From contig OX637797.1 of NCBI GenBank assembly GCA_951802425.1, positions 2,480,001-2,544,000 on the forward strand: a stretch of 64,000 nucleotides of DNA. The letters are read 5' to 3'. Shown here one piece after another: positions 10,279 to 21,363 of the stretch; position 1 is the stretch's first letter, and every line of letters starts with the position of its first letter. The DNA comes from Clavaria fumosa (lineage: Eukaryota; Basidiomycota; Agaricomycetes; Agaricales; Clavariaceae). The translations under genes were made by a program, and so were the position numbers. The notes below the pieces were generated by a model. That model ran no database searches. It had not been told where the DNA came from and saw only the letters and a program-made list of their open reading frames with translations.

Positions 10279-11460
10279 CTATTTGCGCATCCGTTTCTTA
10301 AACCGTTCCATCACCTGTGCACTTCGGTCAGAAAATGTACTCAATGAGTCCCAAGTCAGACGTACTATTTCATCCGTCGCCATTTGTGGCCTGGGCTCTT
10401 GATGGCTCCTGGTCGATTCTGCTCGAGTCGGTAACCCCATCGCTTCCAACTTGGCATCACGCAAAATGTCGGCTTCAGACTTCTGCCGGATGTTAGGACG
10501 ATAAACTGCTGATTGTATGAGAATTTCCTCTCGTGTGACATCAACACGGAAACTGACATCGCGTGGCAATGAGATGCTCTTCGTCAGTGGGGGGCCTTCT
10601 GCGTCCCTGACGACCCTCAGCAACGGCCCGCTTTGCCTTCTCGGTCTCCTCAATATTCTTAAGACGCGTGCTAATGAGAGCAGCAGTGTTAGAGAGGCAA
10701 AACATCATGAACCAAAGCATGCATACGCACTCCATTCCCAAATCCACTTCCGGGATCGCCGTTAACATGGTGAGACTGTTCGTGACGCTACCTTCGTCTC
10801 CAACCTTTTTGCTGACGTCCCACTTCTCTGGGATAGAAAAAAGCTCCTCTTCTGGGTCAAACTTCTTTGACACCTCCTGTGGATCTGAAGTCCGCTTGAG
10901 GTTCTCCTCGATATACGCCATCCTACCAGTGCAAGCGTCAGATGTCATTATTCTGTCTGAGGGAAAAGGCGACGAGCGGACATGTGTTTGTCCACGTCGA
11001 GGACGTTTGTCTGTTGTGTGAAATTGCTGGCGCGGACCGCTCTACGAGCTTTAGCATCCTTGCCTTCTATATCATGTCTACCTAAATTAGATCTCCCCCC
11101 AAGGACGAGCTGGGTGTACTCACCCATCTTCATCCGCGTGACTTCCATATGTCTGCAACCCTCCTCGAACTTCTTCTTCTTTTGGCCGCTTTTTCTTCTT
11201 CTTGGAATCGCCCTTGATCAGTTTGGAAGCATCAATGCCTTGTCGAGCTTTCCTCAATTTACGCAGCTCGATTAGATCTGCGAGGCTGAAGGTCTATTAC
11301 TCGCTTTTAATTCGACGAGGGATGATTGATTGAAAGTCACTCACGGTAGTTCCTCGTCTCCTGACTCTTCATGGGAGGGCCCACACGACGGCGATGGTTC
11401 GCGTATGCGTGGCTGAGGTCGACGTTTCTTAATGATTTGAGGCGACTCGGAGTCGTTCAT
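10279..11460 (-). CDS. HCA59/C9orf78-Tls1 family spliceosomal protein
   Basis: Six exons (11460-11345, 11285-11124, 11077-10982, 10922-10731, 10670-10558, 10505-10279) join to 301 codons plus stop. Introns are 46-60 nt with GT...AG ends. Family landmarks are the Lys/Arg-rich N-terminus with LIELRKLRKARQGID, the NFTQQTNVLDVDKHMMAYIE block, the WDVSK segment, TRLKNIEETEKAK, the ATRFYRPNIRQ motif at the last junction, and AKLEAMGL. Human C9orf78 and fission yeast Tls1 belong to this family; they bind the U5 component Brr2 and affect splice-site choice. The protein is nuclear and highly charged. Placing the last acceptor at TCAGCAG restores the conserved RFYRP, which supports the model. Confidence 0.88.
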
Positions 11461-11847
11461 GAGAAATCGTGGTGTTCAAGCGACAAACTTGCTCAGTGGG
11501 GCGTCAAGTCACGTGAGACCTGCAGTTGCAATCTATTATTCGTTTTACTTTTCAGAGTCTGAGGTAGCAAGCCATTCCTTGCCCAAATTTTGTTGCAGGA
11601 CACCAAATTTGAAGTCGGAATTGATCCAAAGCACGTTCGCATTTATAGTTCACAACCAATATCTGAACATTCCAATGCGAACAGTATCTGAGATCATGAA
11701 AAAAACGCATCGGCCTTGGTAAATGAAGGCATACAAAAGGCCATAATACGCAGAGGTACGGAGTACAGAGTCGAAACATACTGTTTGGAAACAGGGCAAT
11801 GCGATATACATAACGAAGACGTCGTCCATGGTGCCCATTACTTTTGG

Positions 11848-13185
11848 TTACGAAACAGAAGCGACAGTAGACGACTCCGCGTTGTCGGTCCGGCCGACGG
11901 TCGGGAGCACTTCGCTAGCAATAGGCGTTTCGGCAGGTGCCGCGGATTCCAGCACCACGTTCTCAGACCGCACAGGAGATCGGGGAGAGGGAGGCAGATT
12001 GAGTGTTGTGACTTCCGCGCGGGACGCGCCGGTAACGAGTTCAACTAGCGGTGACGAATGTCGCGGGACTATGGATTCAGGAGCACGTACCCCGCCCCTC
12101 CGGAGTCGCGGGGCAGGCAAGGCGCGTTCCTCGCTCGAGTCTGCATCCTGGGACGATGACGACGACATAGGAGTGGGGATGGAGAACCAACCGCTGGAAG
12201 GAGTTGGTTCTTCGGGTACCCAGCCAGCTTCAGATATGCCTTCATTTCTCCAAACCGCCGCTTCGCGGCGAGAGCGGCTGCGCATTGGGAACCAACGTCT
12301 TGCAGGAGCGCTGCGGTGCGTCGAAGACTGCTCGTTTTGTGGCTGTGGGGTACTAGACTCGTCATCGCTAGGAATAAGGGGTGGGACGTTCAACAGGACA
12401 TAATCGTCGACCGTCCCATCGGACCTCGAGCCAGCGCTTTCTTGTGCTGTATTGTGCCTGATACTGGAACGACGGCGAGAAGTGAAATCATTGAAATCGA
12501 CGGTCCGGGAACGAGGCGGACGGCGGATGGAGGATTGGCGCTGGAGACTCGTAGGCACCGTATTAGGGGCAAACGACCATTGAGCGCCACGGCTTGCAGG
12601 GGCTACATTCTCGTTGGCGTTATCCTGCGACGTAAGCGCAGCAGAATAGCTTTCGTGTGAGCGCCGCGGCTGAATAGTGGACCAGGTTGGAGTTGGAGCG
12701 TAAGCTTCGTAGATCTCGGTATTAACGCGTACGCCTTCAATGGCTGTGTGTCCCAACATGTTGTCGAAGTCATCGTCCTCTTCCTCTATATCCATTTCGT
12801 CCTGAGGCGCGGCGAGGTAATCTGACAAGTTAACTCTCGTGCTCAACATATTCCGAGGGGCTGATCGTTCACGATACACACGGAGCGGCATTGCCAACTG
12901 TCTTAGACATTTGGCGGTCCGATCCGCTATAAGACGTCGATCCGCAGTACTTGGGCGTGTTCGACGTTCTGCTATTTCCTGCGACGTGTTTTGTAATTAG
13001 CCTGGTCCTGGCATTGAGTATGCTGATGATGAGAATGACAACCCACCCTAACAAGGACATCTATTAGAGAGGCCGTGAAAGAATCGCCCATATCTATGTC
13101 TTCCACAAACGCTTCGTAACTGATAGATGGTTCGGATTTTTCTAAGAAGGCTCGTTGTATGGATCCCGCCCTTAGCGTGAGGGAG
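11848..13185 (-). CDS. Hypothetical Ser/Pro/Arg-rich protein, 5' end unresolved
   Basis: The main exon is open from 12891 (MPLRVYRERSAP) to the stop at 11848. An upstream segment in frame (about 13180-12920), with one likely 65-nt intron having a CTAAT branch site, adds a helical stretch reading SFTASLIDVLVREIAERR. An in-frame TGA near 13186 means a further 5' exon must exist that I could not place. After the helical N-terminus comes an acidic patch (MDIEEEDDDFDNM), then roughly 270 residues of disordered Ser/Arg/Pro-rich sequence. I do not recognise a family. It reads convergently with nothing obvious and sits between HCA59 and the dynein chain. Confidence 0.5.
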
Positions 13186-13584
13186 TTTCAGGCGAAGACT
13201 CGGGCGTGAAGAGGAGACTTGGACGTACACTAAGCCTTTGATTTTGGAGACCAAGACATCGTCATAATAATCTGCAGTCCTGCGATGATCTGAGACACGA
13301 GCATCGCAAATTAGCGCCATAATGGATACACACCACCTGCCCATGTTTTCTCACGCAAACGTTATCAAATATACCCCGCGGTGAAGGTGTGAATTTTTCT
13401 TCTGCAGCAGCAAGGCAAGGAGGAGGGGTGTGCTTTAAGCGAGGCGGACGCAAGGGAACAGAATGGCAATGCGTCGTTAGACCGTGGCTTGGAAACGGAC
13501 AAAGGCTTTTCAAGCGGCAACAAATACACACAAATAACGATGTGGCTTCGAAGTCACTGGTACACATGGAGGAAGAATTTCGAA

Positions 13585-15436
13585 TCAAGCACCAACATCA
13601 TCTTTCCCGCCACTCGCTTTCGGGGCGCCTTGTCGTGACCCCGTGGAGGTCGCTCCGCCGCCACCATCTCTCGATACCAACAAGCTCTGAAAGAAATTCT
13701 TCAGTACCTCGTGCTGTGTCGGACTTGGGCCGCCAGTTGGGGATGATCCTGTGCGCCCAGGCGTAGCGGTTGCCGCGGAAGGCGTTGATGTACCAAGCGA
13801 GGGAGGAGGACGTCCGGTCCCACGCCGTCTCGGATCTCCATTGCTGACCGCCCCGCTACCGACGCCAATTTCCATCTCCGTTAATGCGCGCTCAACTGCT
13901 GGCATGGTGAAGCTGCTGCTACCCAATGGGCCAACAACTCCAGCCGATACAGTACCTGCAAACTCGGAAGCGACCTTGGCTGTTCCACGAGAAGAATCTT
14001 TGTCTGATTTTTTTGCGTTCTCGTCATAATTTCGCGCAAGGAATGTTTGTTCAGGCATAGGGCTGTTGAAGGGAGGCAACGAGTATGGCTGCAAGTACCG
14101 GTGTTACCTCCGAATCTGCCGAGGAAGATGAAGGGCAAACTCACCTTTGGCCCTTGATCAGGCACAAGCACAGAATATAATCTTTTGGCACCTGGCTGTT
14201 CCACTCCCTCTACTGCATGTAAATCATGCTCCCACGCCTCTCCCCAGAGCTTTGCGTTGAAAGCGTCTCGCATGACGGAGATCTTCCCCCAGCTGTCCCA
14301 CCCTGCCGGTATCACGATCTGATCACGATCCAGTGTATTAGGTTTGTGTCGAAAAGGAAATGGGTTGCGAATAGGTGCGGCGGCATCCGTCATTGAGGGG
14401 AGGGAGGAAGGAATAGAAGGCGCAAAAAGCACATGTAACGCGTATTGCCGAAGGACTTGTAAGGTGGCAGGCATTGGCGTGGTATAAAATAGGGCGGCAC
14501 CATCTATCGACGTAAGGTCAGTAGTTATCTATCCCAATCAGTGCGTTCGTGTCCTACATTTCAGACACATCGTCCGCAGAATTTGCATAATCCCGTCCGT
14601 CCGTTCCTCCCATTCTCCACCTTTTCCCTTGACCATTCCCCCCATGCCTGAGGCCCCCGCAACGAGGTCATTTCCCTCGTCTATGAGGTCGGCCTTCGTA
14701 CATGCCACGATGATGGGTATACCCGACGAATTGTGCGTGAAAACCCCAGGGCCTAGTGGTAGTGTCGTATTAGATAAATGTGAAGTGGCTGGTATTGGAT
14801 CAGATGTGGGCTCGGTATAGTGCTGCAGAAATGATTGGTCTATACGAACGCACTTCGCGTCAGTTCTACAAATACAAAGCAGAATCACTCACATCGTTCA
14901 CGGCATTCCTCTCTGGCGATTTGGACCTCCCGCGAACCGTCTCCCCGTGTCCATTCATCTATCCACTTGAACCACGCTTGTAACTCCTCAACAAAAGTCC
15001 AAGGTTTGGTCCAGTCGAGAGCGACAATGACTAGAGTATGCAGCAGACATGTACGTGGAGGAAGAAAATGAGGCAATATAGTCAGAAAGGCCGGCGCTGT
15101 GGACGGGACGGTGTATAAAGATAATGTCGCAAGAGTGTCTGTTGGAGGATATGAATGAACAGTATTCACGATGCACAGTCGCCTACCTTCGTCAGCGTCA
15201 TCCCTGACAACCGCGTAGTCGTAGCCAAGCGCGTAGTCCGACTTCGCGTCGTCCCTGTCTCGCTCGCCCGCGTATTTGCGTAGAAGTGCTGCAGCGAGGG
15301 TGGACTTGCCGGAGGAGGGCTGGCCGAGCAGTAAAATGTTTTTGCAGGGCGTCGTGCGCGTTGAGGACACGGAATCTAGGATGGAGGACCATAAGTCTTG
15401 AGGAGGCTCTGGCGTTGAGGATCTGGTCTCGTCCAT
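13585..15436 (-). CDS. Cytoplasmic dynein light intermediate chain
   Basis: Five exons (15436-15187, 15138-14893, 14839-14558, 14503-14145, 14088-13585) give 546 aa. The N-terminal Ras-like domain has a P-loop (GQPSSGKST). The central block PAGWDSWGKI is a hallmark of the family. The C-terminal tail is disordered but keeps a short hydrophobic helix (VLKNFFQSLL), which in other organisms is the adaptor-binding helix that couples dynein to cargo adaptors. The protein is a subunit of the minus-end microtubule motor used for nuclear migration in hyphae. It is transcribed divergently from TIP41 with under 80 bases between the start codons, so they probably share a promoter region. Confidence 0.9.
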
Positions 15437-15513
15437 AGCTGGTGAGTGGCAGAAGCGCTACTGGCGCGTGTACTCAGGCTGTACGTCACGGCAGCTGCTC
15501 TTCGCAGCAGGAC

Positions 15514-16641
15514 ATGGATCCCTCGTTGGCGGCGGTCGCGATTCCTCCTCACAAGCTTCATGAGTCCCCGAACTCACGCAGCATCGAGATATACGACTGG
15601 TTTATCACAGCGTCTACCAACCCAATCTCAAATGCATCAGAGCTCGATGTACTGCAGGCACATTTGGGATTCCCTCTTCCTGAAATGACGTTCGGTAACA
15701 ATTACTTGGTTCTGGAACACCAGCCGTCAGGGCTGAAGTACTCATTCACGACTGCAAGAGCCCTCAAAGGGGTTAAGAATGGACCGCTAGAAGACGGTGA
15801 CGGAGGCGTGAAAGTTGGGTATGCAGACGCGTGGCTGAAGAGTAGGTATGTATAGAAGAGTTTTGTGGTTCCTGGTAACCGGCCGTAAACTCCTTGGCAG
15901 GACGGACCCAGGTTCTATCATGCCCATGCCAGAGACAGTCGAGACGAAGCCATATGATTGGACCTACACCACGACCTATGCAGGGACCGAAGCGAGCCCG
16001 TTTGAAGACTCCTCGTCTGCCTCCTCGACGCAGTTGACCTGGATCACAGCCGATCCTGACAATGCGTCACACGCGATTCCGTTGGCGGAGCTCTCTCGCC
16101 CCGACCCGATCTTGTTTTATGCGGAGATTCCACTATATGAGGACGAATTGCACGACAATGGATCCTCAAACGTTCTTGTGAGGATAGTGAGTAATTCTCT
16201 GGCAACAGACTCCAGCATCTGGTGTGATAGTATTCTTGATCAAGCGAGTTATGCCTGCCTGTCTGTTCATCCTATCGCGGTTCACCTTGCGTGTTGACAA
16301 CGTTCTATTCCGGACGTATGACACACGCATCTATCACTCATTCTCATCTCCTCTCCTCGTCAGAGAGTGCAGCGGCTGGGAAGCGCCTTATGAGAGAGTG
16401 AAGCGCGTGCGTTTGATGTCCGTGGTCTTGTGTATAACAGGTGCTCACCTTCTCAATCCAGCAACTCCCTAAGCGGGACGACTTGACGCCTCTGACGGAC
16501 CCTACGTTCATTGCGAAAATTCTGACTGAGATGCCATCTCGTGCATCGCAGAGGGAGGGTGCTGGCACTAAGTGGAAAGGCCTTGGCACCACTAGAGAGA
16601 TTGCTGTCCTAAAGAACTTCCGTGCACCAGATGCTAAATGA
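15514..16641 (+). CDS. TIP41-like regulator of PP2A-type phosphatases
   Basis: Four exons (15514-15845, 15901-16186, 16245-16406, 16462-16641) give 319 aa. Diagnostic TIP41 blocks are PEMTFGNN, VKVGYADAW, the PFA-like ILFYAEIPLYEDEL segment and RFTLRVDNVLFRTYDTRIYH. In yeast Tip41 binds the Tap42/alpha4 protein and modulates PP2A-family phosphatases downstream of TOR; human TIPRL binds the catalytic subunits directly. The third intron could end one AG earlier and stay in frame; the chosen acceptor (16461) fits the usual sequence after YERVKR better. The start is the first ATG, just beyond the divergent dynein chain. Confidence 0.9.
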
Positions 16642-16849
16642 ATTCACGATTTTTCATGTGTAAGCACTTCAGTCCGAACGGTTAGATTCAACTCCTCAGC
16701 GTGTCTTCTCGTTTCTGCAACGCTGTAGTACCGTAAGTAGCGAGTACTAGCGAGTATCAGCACCCTGAATGAGTTCGCCCAAGCCAGAAAAGGAAGGTAT
16801 GAGAAAAGAGTGTTGGGGTGCAAAAGCTGCGTCCAATTCTCTGCACACG

Positions 16850-18047
16850 ATGGACGTTTCTAGGATCCTCGAAACGCATGCTGCGAAAATGTAAGACTGG
16901 CACACATTTCGTGTAAAACGTTGTTCACGGTTCTTTCAGTCCATCTACATCAGTACCCAAGGACATCCCTCTCGAGGTGGACGCGGGTTACTTGACTGTC
17001 ACTGACCCCAATCCAATAGACGCAGAAGCATACAAGTCAGTGGACTAAAAACTTTCCATACTCCTCTAAGGGCATGACAACGACGTGTAATTTATTGCCA
17101 GTGCGAAACGCGAAGAATATCTCCTCCAACTTGCGCAGGACGGCGTCCAGACGCTGATCGCGGCACTTTACGTGCTACCCACGGTCCCCTCGTCAGACGG
17201 GCCTCTGGCGCAACTGCCCCCACCGATGACGCCCCTGCCACGTGCTAAGTCTCTACCCAAACCAAAGCCTCCAACTAAGTGGGAGCGCTTCGCCGCCGCC
17301 AAGGGCATCAGCTCCAAACGCACGCGCGACCGCAAAGTATGGGACGAGGAGCGCCAGGAGTGGGTGAATAGGTGGGGGAGCAAAGGCGCGAAGAATAAGC
17401 AAGCTGAGGAGCAGTGGATCACTGAGGTCCCCGCTAATGCTGGTGCGGATCCTCTAGTTTTAAAAAAATTACAGCTGCTCTATCGCACTCATTTCATTAT
17501 CCTTGTCACACAGACGTAAACTACGATCCAGTAAAGGTCGCGCGGGACGCACGCAAAGCGCGCGTCGCCAAGAATGAGCGACAGCGCCTTCAGAATGTCG
17601 CACGCTCCCAGCCGAAGTCCAACCAACGTACTCCTCGCGAGGCCGAGATAGAGAGGACCATTGCGACGACTCGCATCAGCACCGCCAGCATGGGAAAATT
17701 CGACAAGCAACTCAAGGGCGAGAAAAAACCGCGAGGCGTGAAGCGCAAGGTTCATTATCTCTCTTGTCTCTCTGTTAATCAATAAGATTGATGTTTCTGC
17801 TTAGTTTGAGCCTACAGAAGCTCCCCTGGAGAAGGAGCAACAAACGTCGCTGGCGTTACTCTGGAAGATGGACAGCGACGCCAAAAAAATGAAGAAAGCG
17901 CCTCCTGTAACTGGTTCAGACGACGTTCTTAATGTACGGAAGGCTGTACGATTTACGAGCAAGGGCACAGGAAGTGTCGCGCTTGGAAGGGCAATTGCGG
18001 GCAAGGCTAAAGGTAACAAAGGAAAGGCACGTAAGGGTAAAAAGTAA
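16850..18047 (+). CDS. RRS1: Ribosome biogenesis protein RRS1
   Basis: Five exons (16850-16890, 16940-17035, 17102-17442, 17514-17749, 17805-18047) give 318 aa. Family landmarks are DAGYLTVTDPNPID, LPRAKSLPKPKPPTKWERFA, the WDEERQEWVNRWG block and VKVARDARKAR. The C-terminus is Lys-rich and probably nucleolar. RRS1 works with RPF2 to load the 5S RNP into pre-60S ribosomes. A second possible start lies at 16769: an upstream exon with a very short (30 nt) intron would keep the frame open, so the N-terminus is uncertain by about 20 residues. It ends about 90 bases from the convergent TFIIB gene. Confidence 0.9.
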
Positions 18048-18139
18048 CATTTACTGTGTCACCAAGCGTCATCTGCTTGCGAGACGGTGGTTAGTTTACA
18101 GTATATCGACCAACGACATCGAGTTCTGGTGCACTCGAT

Positions 18140-19279
18140 CTACTTGGCAGCAGCGTCTGAGATGGTCAGGCGATCCATCTTCGCCTTGCCGTCTGCAAGC
18201 CATTCTTCCTTCACCAACTTCTCCCTCTCATTATAGTAGAGCCGATACACCAGCTTTATGGTGCCCTCGCTCACGCCTGCCACAGAGCTGATGTCCCGCA
18301 CGGACTTCTTTTTACCCAAAAGCTGACAGGTGAAGTAGATCGCGCCACCAGCGATCGAGACGGGACTTCTGCCGTCCGCGACGCCATGAATGCGAGCGGC
18401 CTGGATGATGTCTCCGCACATGGACTGCACGCTCGCGGGCAGGTCAAGATGATTGCAGTAACGGACGAGGAGCGTCTCTGGGCCTGTCGAGGGAGATTTA
18501 CCGGTCTGCTGCGCGGACGCGCCAGGAGCGAGGTTGAAGGCCTGCTCGAGGGCTTTGTAGCACTGCCCGAGCGTCTTCTTGGAGACGTGGGTCAGGTTGC
18601 AGATCTCCCTAAACGTCCGAGGGACGTGCGCCTGTCGGCACGCGATAAAGATGCACGCCGCAATGACGGCCTCCGTTGCCTTCCCGCGGAGGAGCTTCTC
18701 TTCTTCGGAACGCTTGTACAACTGCTTCGCGATGTCGCTGATGGTCTTGGGAAGCGAGAACTGGTCGCACCAGCTGCCAATGTCGCGGAAGGCGGTGAGC
18801 AAATTGCGTTCCGCGCGGTTGTTCTGGGAGCGCGAGGCTGCTCGTTGCAGCTCGCGGGCGATGCCCGAGCCGCCATCGCGGAAGGAGATGATAGTGTCGA
18901 GCTGCTCTACGCCTTCCATTATGGGGTTAGACGCCGCGCCAACGCGAGACGGATCGTCGCCTTCGTCGTTGGCAAACGTCTGATTTTTTATTTTTTATGG
19001 AAACGAAGCGCAGAGATGAAAACCATGCGTTGCATGAACGCTAAAGAGTCATGGGGAACTTACGCGCCATTCACTCCTCGTGTCGACGATGCGGTCGCCG
19101 AGGATCAAGCCACAGTTGCCACACACAAGATCCCCGCTCCCAAACTCCTCGACAATGTTTGGATTCGGGTCTCTGCACTCTGGGCAAATGAGACGGACAG
19201 CCAAGTCCGGTCTGAAAGAGGGTTGCTGTATCCGCTTCTCATTTGGTACAGCGAGGGGGAAAGGTTGCGAGTACGCCAT
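18140..19279 (-). CDS. Transcription initiation factor IIB
   Basis: Two exons (19279-19064, 18979-18140) with an 84-nt intron give 351 aa, close to the usual TFIIB length. The N-terminal zinc ribbon is present (CPEC and CGNC), followed by the B-reader/linker landmark RIVDTRSEWRTF. Two cyclin repeats follow; RGKATEAVIAACIFIACRQ is in the first and RSPVSIAGGAIYFTCQLLG in the second. TFIIB binds TBP-DNA and recruits RNA polymerase II. The intron falls exactly at the conserved SEWR|TFAND junction. Confidence 0.93.
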
Positions 19280-19478
19280 CGTGGAATGTGCAATGCAACG
19301 GGAGAGACGGGATGAGACCGCAGGCTTTCCAGCGCCTGGATGTGAATTCTGTGGTTGTGGTGACAAAGTTAGCAGGTAAGATAGCATCAAATCGACATAC
19401 CACTGAATTCACGTAGTCCTCAACAGCACACAAACGAGATTTCGGATGTTTTGAGCTGGAGCGGTACACCGAGCGACA

Positions 19479-19646
19479 ATGAGTGAACGAGTCGCCACCA
19501 AGGTTGATGAATCAGCCAGTGGCTATGTTTTTGGTCATGTGCGGCCGAAAGCAATTCCACATCCACTGGCACATTTGTGCGACCCACACTGTTACTTCAT
19601 CGACGTCGAAGTTCGCGTTGGGCTTCTCGCGCAGTTGCAAACGTAA
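19479..19646 (+). CDS. Possible small ORF
   Basis: An ATG-started 55-codon frame upstream of and divergent from TFIIB. It has no low-complexity bias and reads plausibly (YVFGHVRPKAIPHP, CDPHCYFIDVEVRVG). A downstream in-frame segment ending near 19750 could be added if a very short intron is allowed. I do not recognise a family. It may be an alternative exon or chance. Confidence 0.22.
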   Translation: MSERVATKVDESASGYVFGHVRPKAIPHPLAHLCDPHCYFIDVEVRVGLLAQLQT

Positions 19647-21363
19647 CAACATCTGCCGGCAGAATGAAGGAGAGCGAAGTGGCTCGGCGTTTTAGCAGAC
19701 GAAGTTGTAGGTCTCTGTACGGCAGTCCCGGTAAACGCTGTAAAGGCTAGGTAATGTACTTCGAGTCTCCTAGTTCTTCTCTTTCCTGTCTTTTTTCTTA
19801 CCATTCAATATTGACTGAGCAGAGATAGACGAGAATTGGTAGGCCTCTGGCCACCGTGCATCGAAGCCTGAACGCGTGACGCCGGCAGGGCGATGCGCTA
19901 TTTTCTCCACTGCGGTCGGCATGACATAACCAAAGCCAAACCAATTCATTTCCGACGTTTCTTCCGTTGTAACCGCGCCGGGAGCGGCATGGTCTATGTG
20001 GACATTCTCGGGATTTGCGAGAAGGCGGCACTATGTTCCCCAATGATCCCGTAGCTGCGGATAACGACGATGATCGTCCATGTACGGATCTTTTTCTCTG
20101 TTCCCTATATTTCTGCGAACTGCATCACTACAACACTGCACCGCATCATCCCGGCCAAGAAACGTTACACAAGCTTCGAAATAAATTCACACCAGGGGCT
20201 GTGGCGTATTCTGCGACAACGCGGATGCAAGGCGCTCCTTGTTAGCACCATGATTGTCAACCCTGCTTGTGTAAAAGCTGAATTCTCACTGACTACTTGT
20301 GGCCTGAACCAGTTCTTCATGTTTGGATTTCAATTCCCACTGGTCACTTGTACTGATGTGTGACTAGGGCTCGCTCATGCTCGTGGGACCTTGCTTATGT
20401 GAGGTTGGGAGTTGTAACTAGGAAAAAGAATTGCTCCGGCGCTCCTTCCCTCACCATGTCCAACCGGACTAGCATCTGAGGCAATCCGCGAATGTCTGCG
20501 GTAGTGGCAGCATAGTCTGCTGCAATCCCTCGTCCTGCTGCCTCGGTGTCTTCTACAGTGACACTCTGCATGTGTAAAAGAAGCGGACTAACAGTCACAG
20601 GTATACAAATGCTGATTCAAAAAGAAAAAGAAAAAAACTAACAGTCAACAAGCTACCAGTGACTCCAAGGGCAGCACACACAGAGACTTTCGACCACATA
20701 TACTGTAGGCCAAACACCAAATTTCGCATTCAATGCCTATGTTGCTCATGGAGGACACTCATGATTGTTGCGAGCTTGTTGCGAGCCTCGGGCCGTGTCG
20801 CCGTTGTCACCGTCGGATAGCTGATCTTTTCCTCTTAGTGGTGGTCAGCAGCATCGCGCGATATCAGGCTCGTGAAAGCTTGATTGAATAAAATGAATAT
20901 TAGAGAGATATCCATAATATGAACCCAAATGCCGCCTGCATACCTCTGTGCTCATCGGTCGTGGCTACAATGAGGCTGCTTCGTCTCCGATGGATGGATG
21001 TACTTCCCCGTTCCTCTTCTTCCGTGGACTCACAGACACTCCAAGTGGGACGCGGGGTTGCAAAGCTTAATAAAAATAAATTTAATAAATAAAAAAATAG
21101 GTGGATGAAATCGAAATTGTCACCGTCGGGCTAGTTAGCCACCCTGTTTCGAGTCTCCTTCCAGGCCTTTCCTTGGTATCCGCTGTGCGGCAGAGCATAT
21201 ACCATCGCTTCCAAGCCAGGAGAGGAGGAAGATACGCATACAATCAAGCCCACCGCAACAATAAGCCTTCTTGTCATTCGACCTCATTCTTCCCTTCCTT
21301 TCCAGTCTCTTCACCTGCTACCTTCTTGCTCACAGACCTGCCCAATCTAATCATCGGCTACTC
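19647..21363. other. Intergenic, no recognisable gene
   Basis: Short frames on both strands have no family resemblance or splice-joined continuity. The last 100 bases before 21364 are pyrimidine-rich, as expected for the leader of the Zn2Cys6 gene. Confidence 0.5.

Noticed and set aside
18386..19315. Plus-strand 309-codon ORF opposite TFIIB
   Set aside because: It exactly opposes conserved TFIIB cyclin repeats and depends on the GC-rich codon pattern of that gene.
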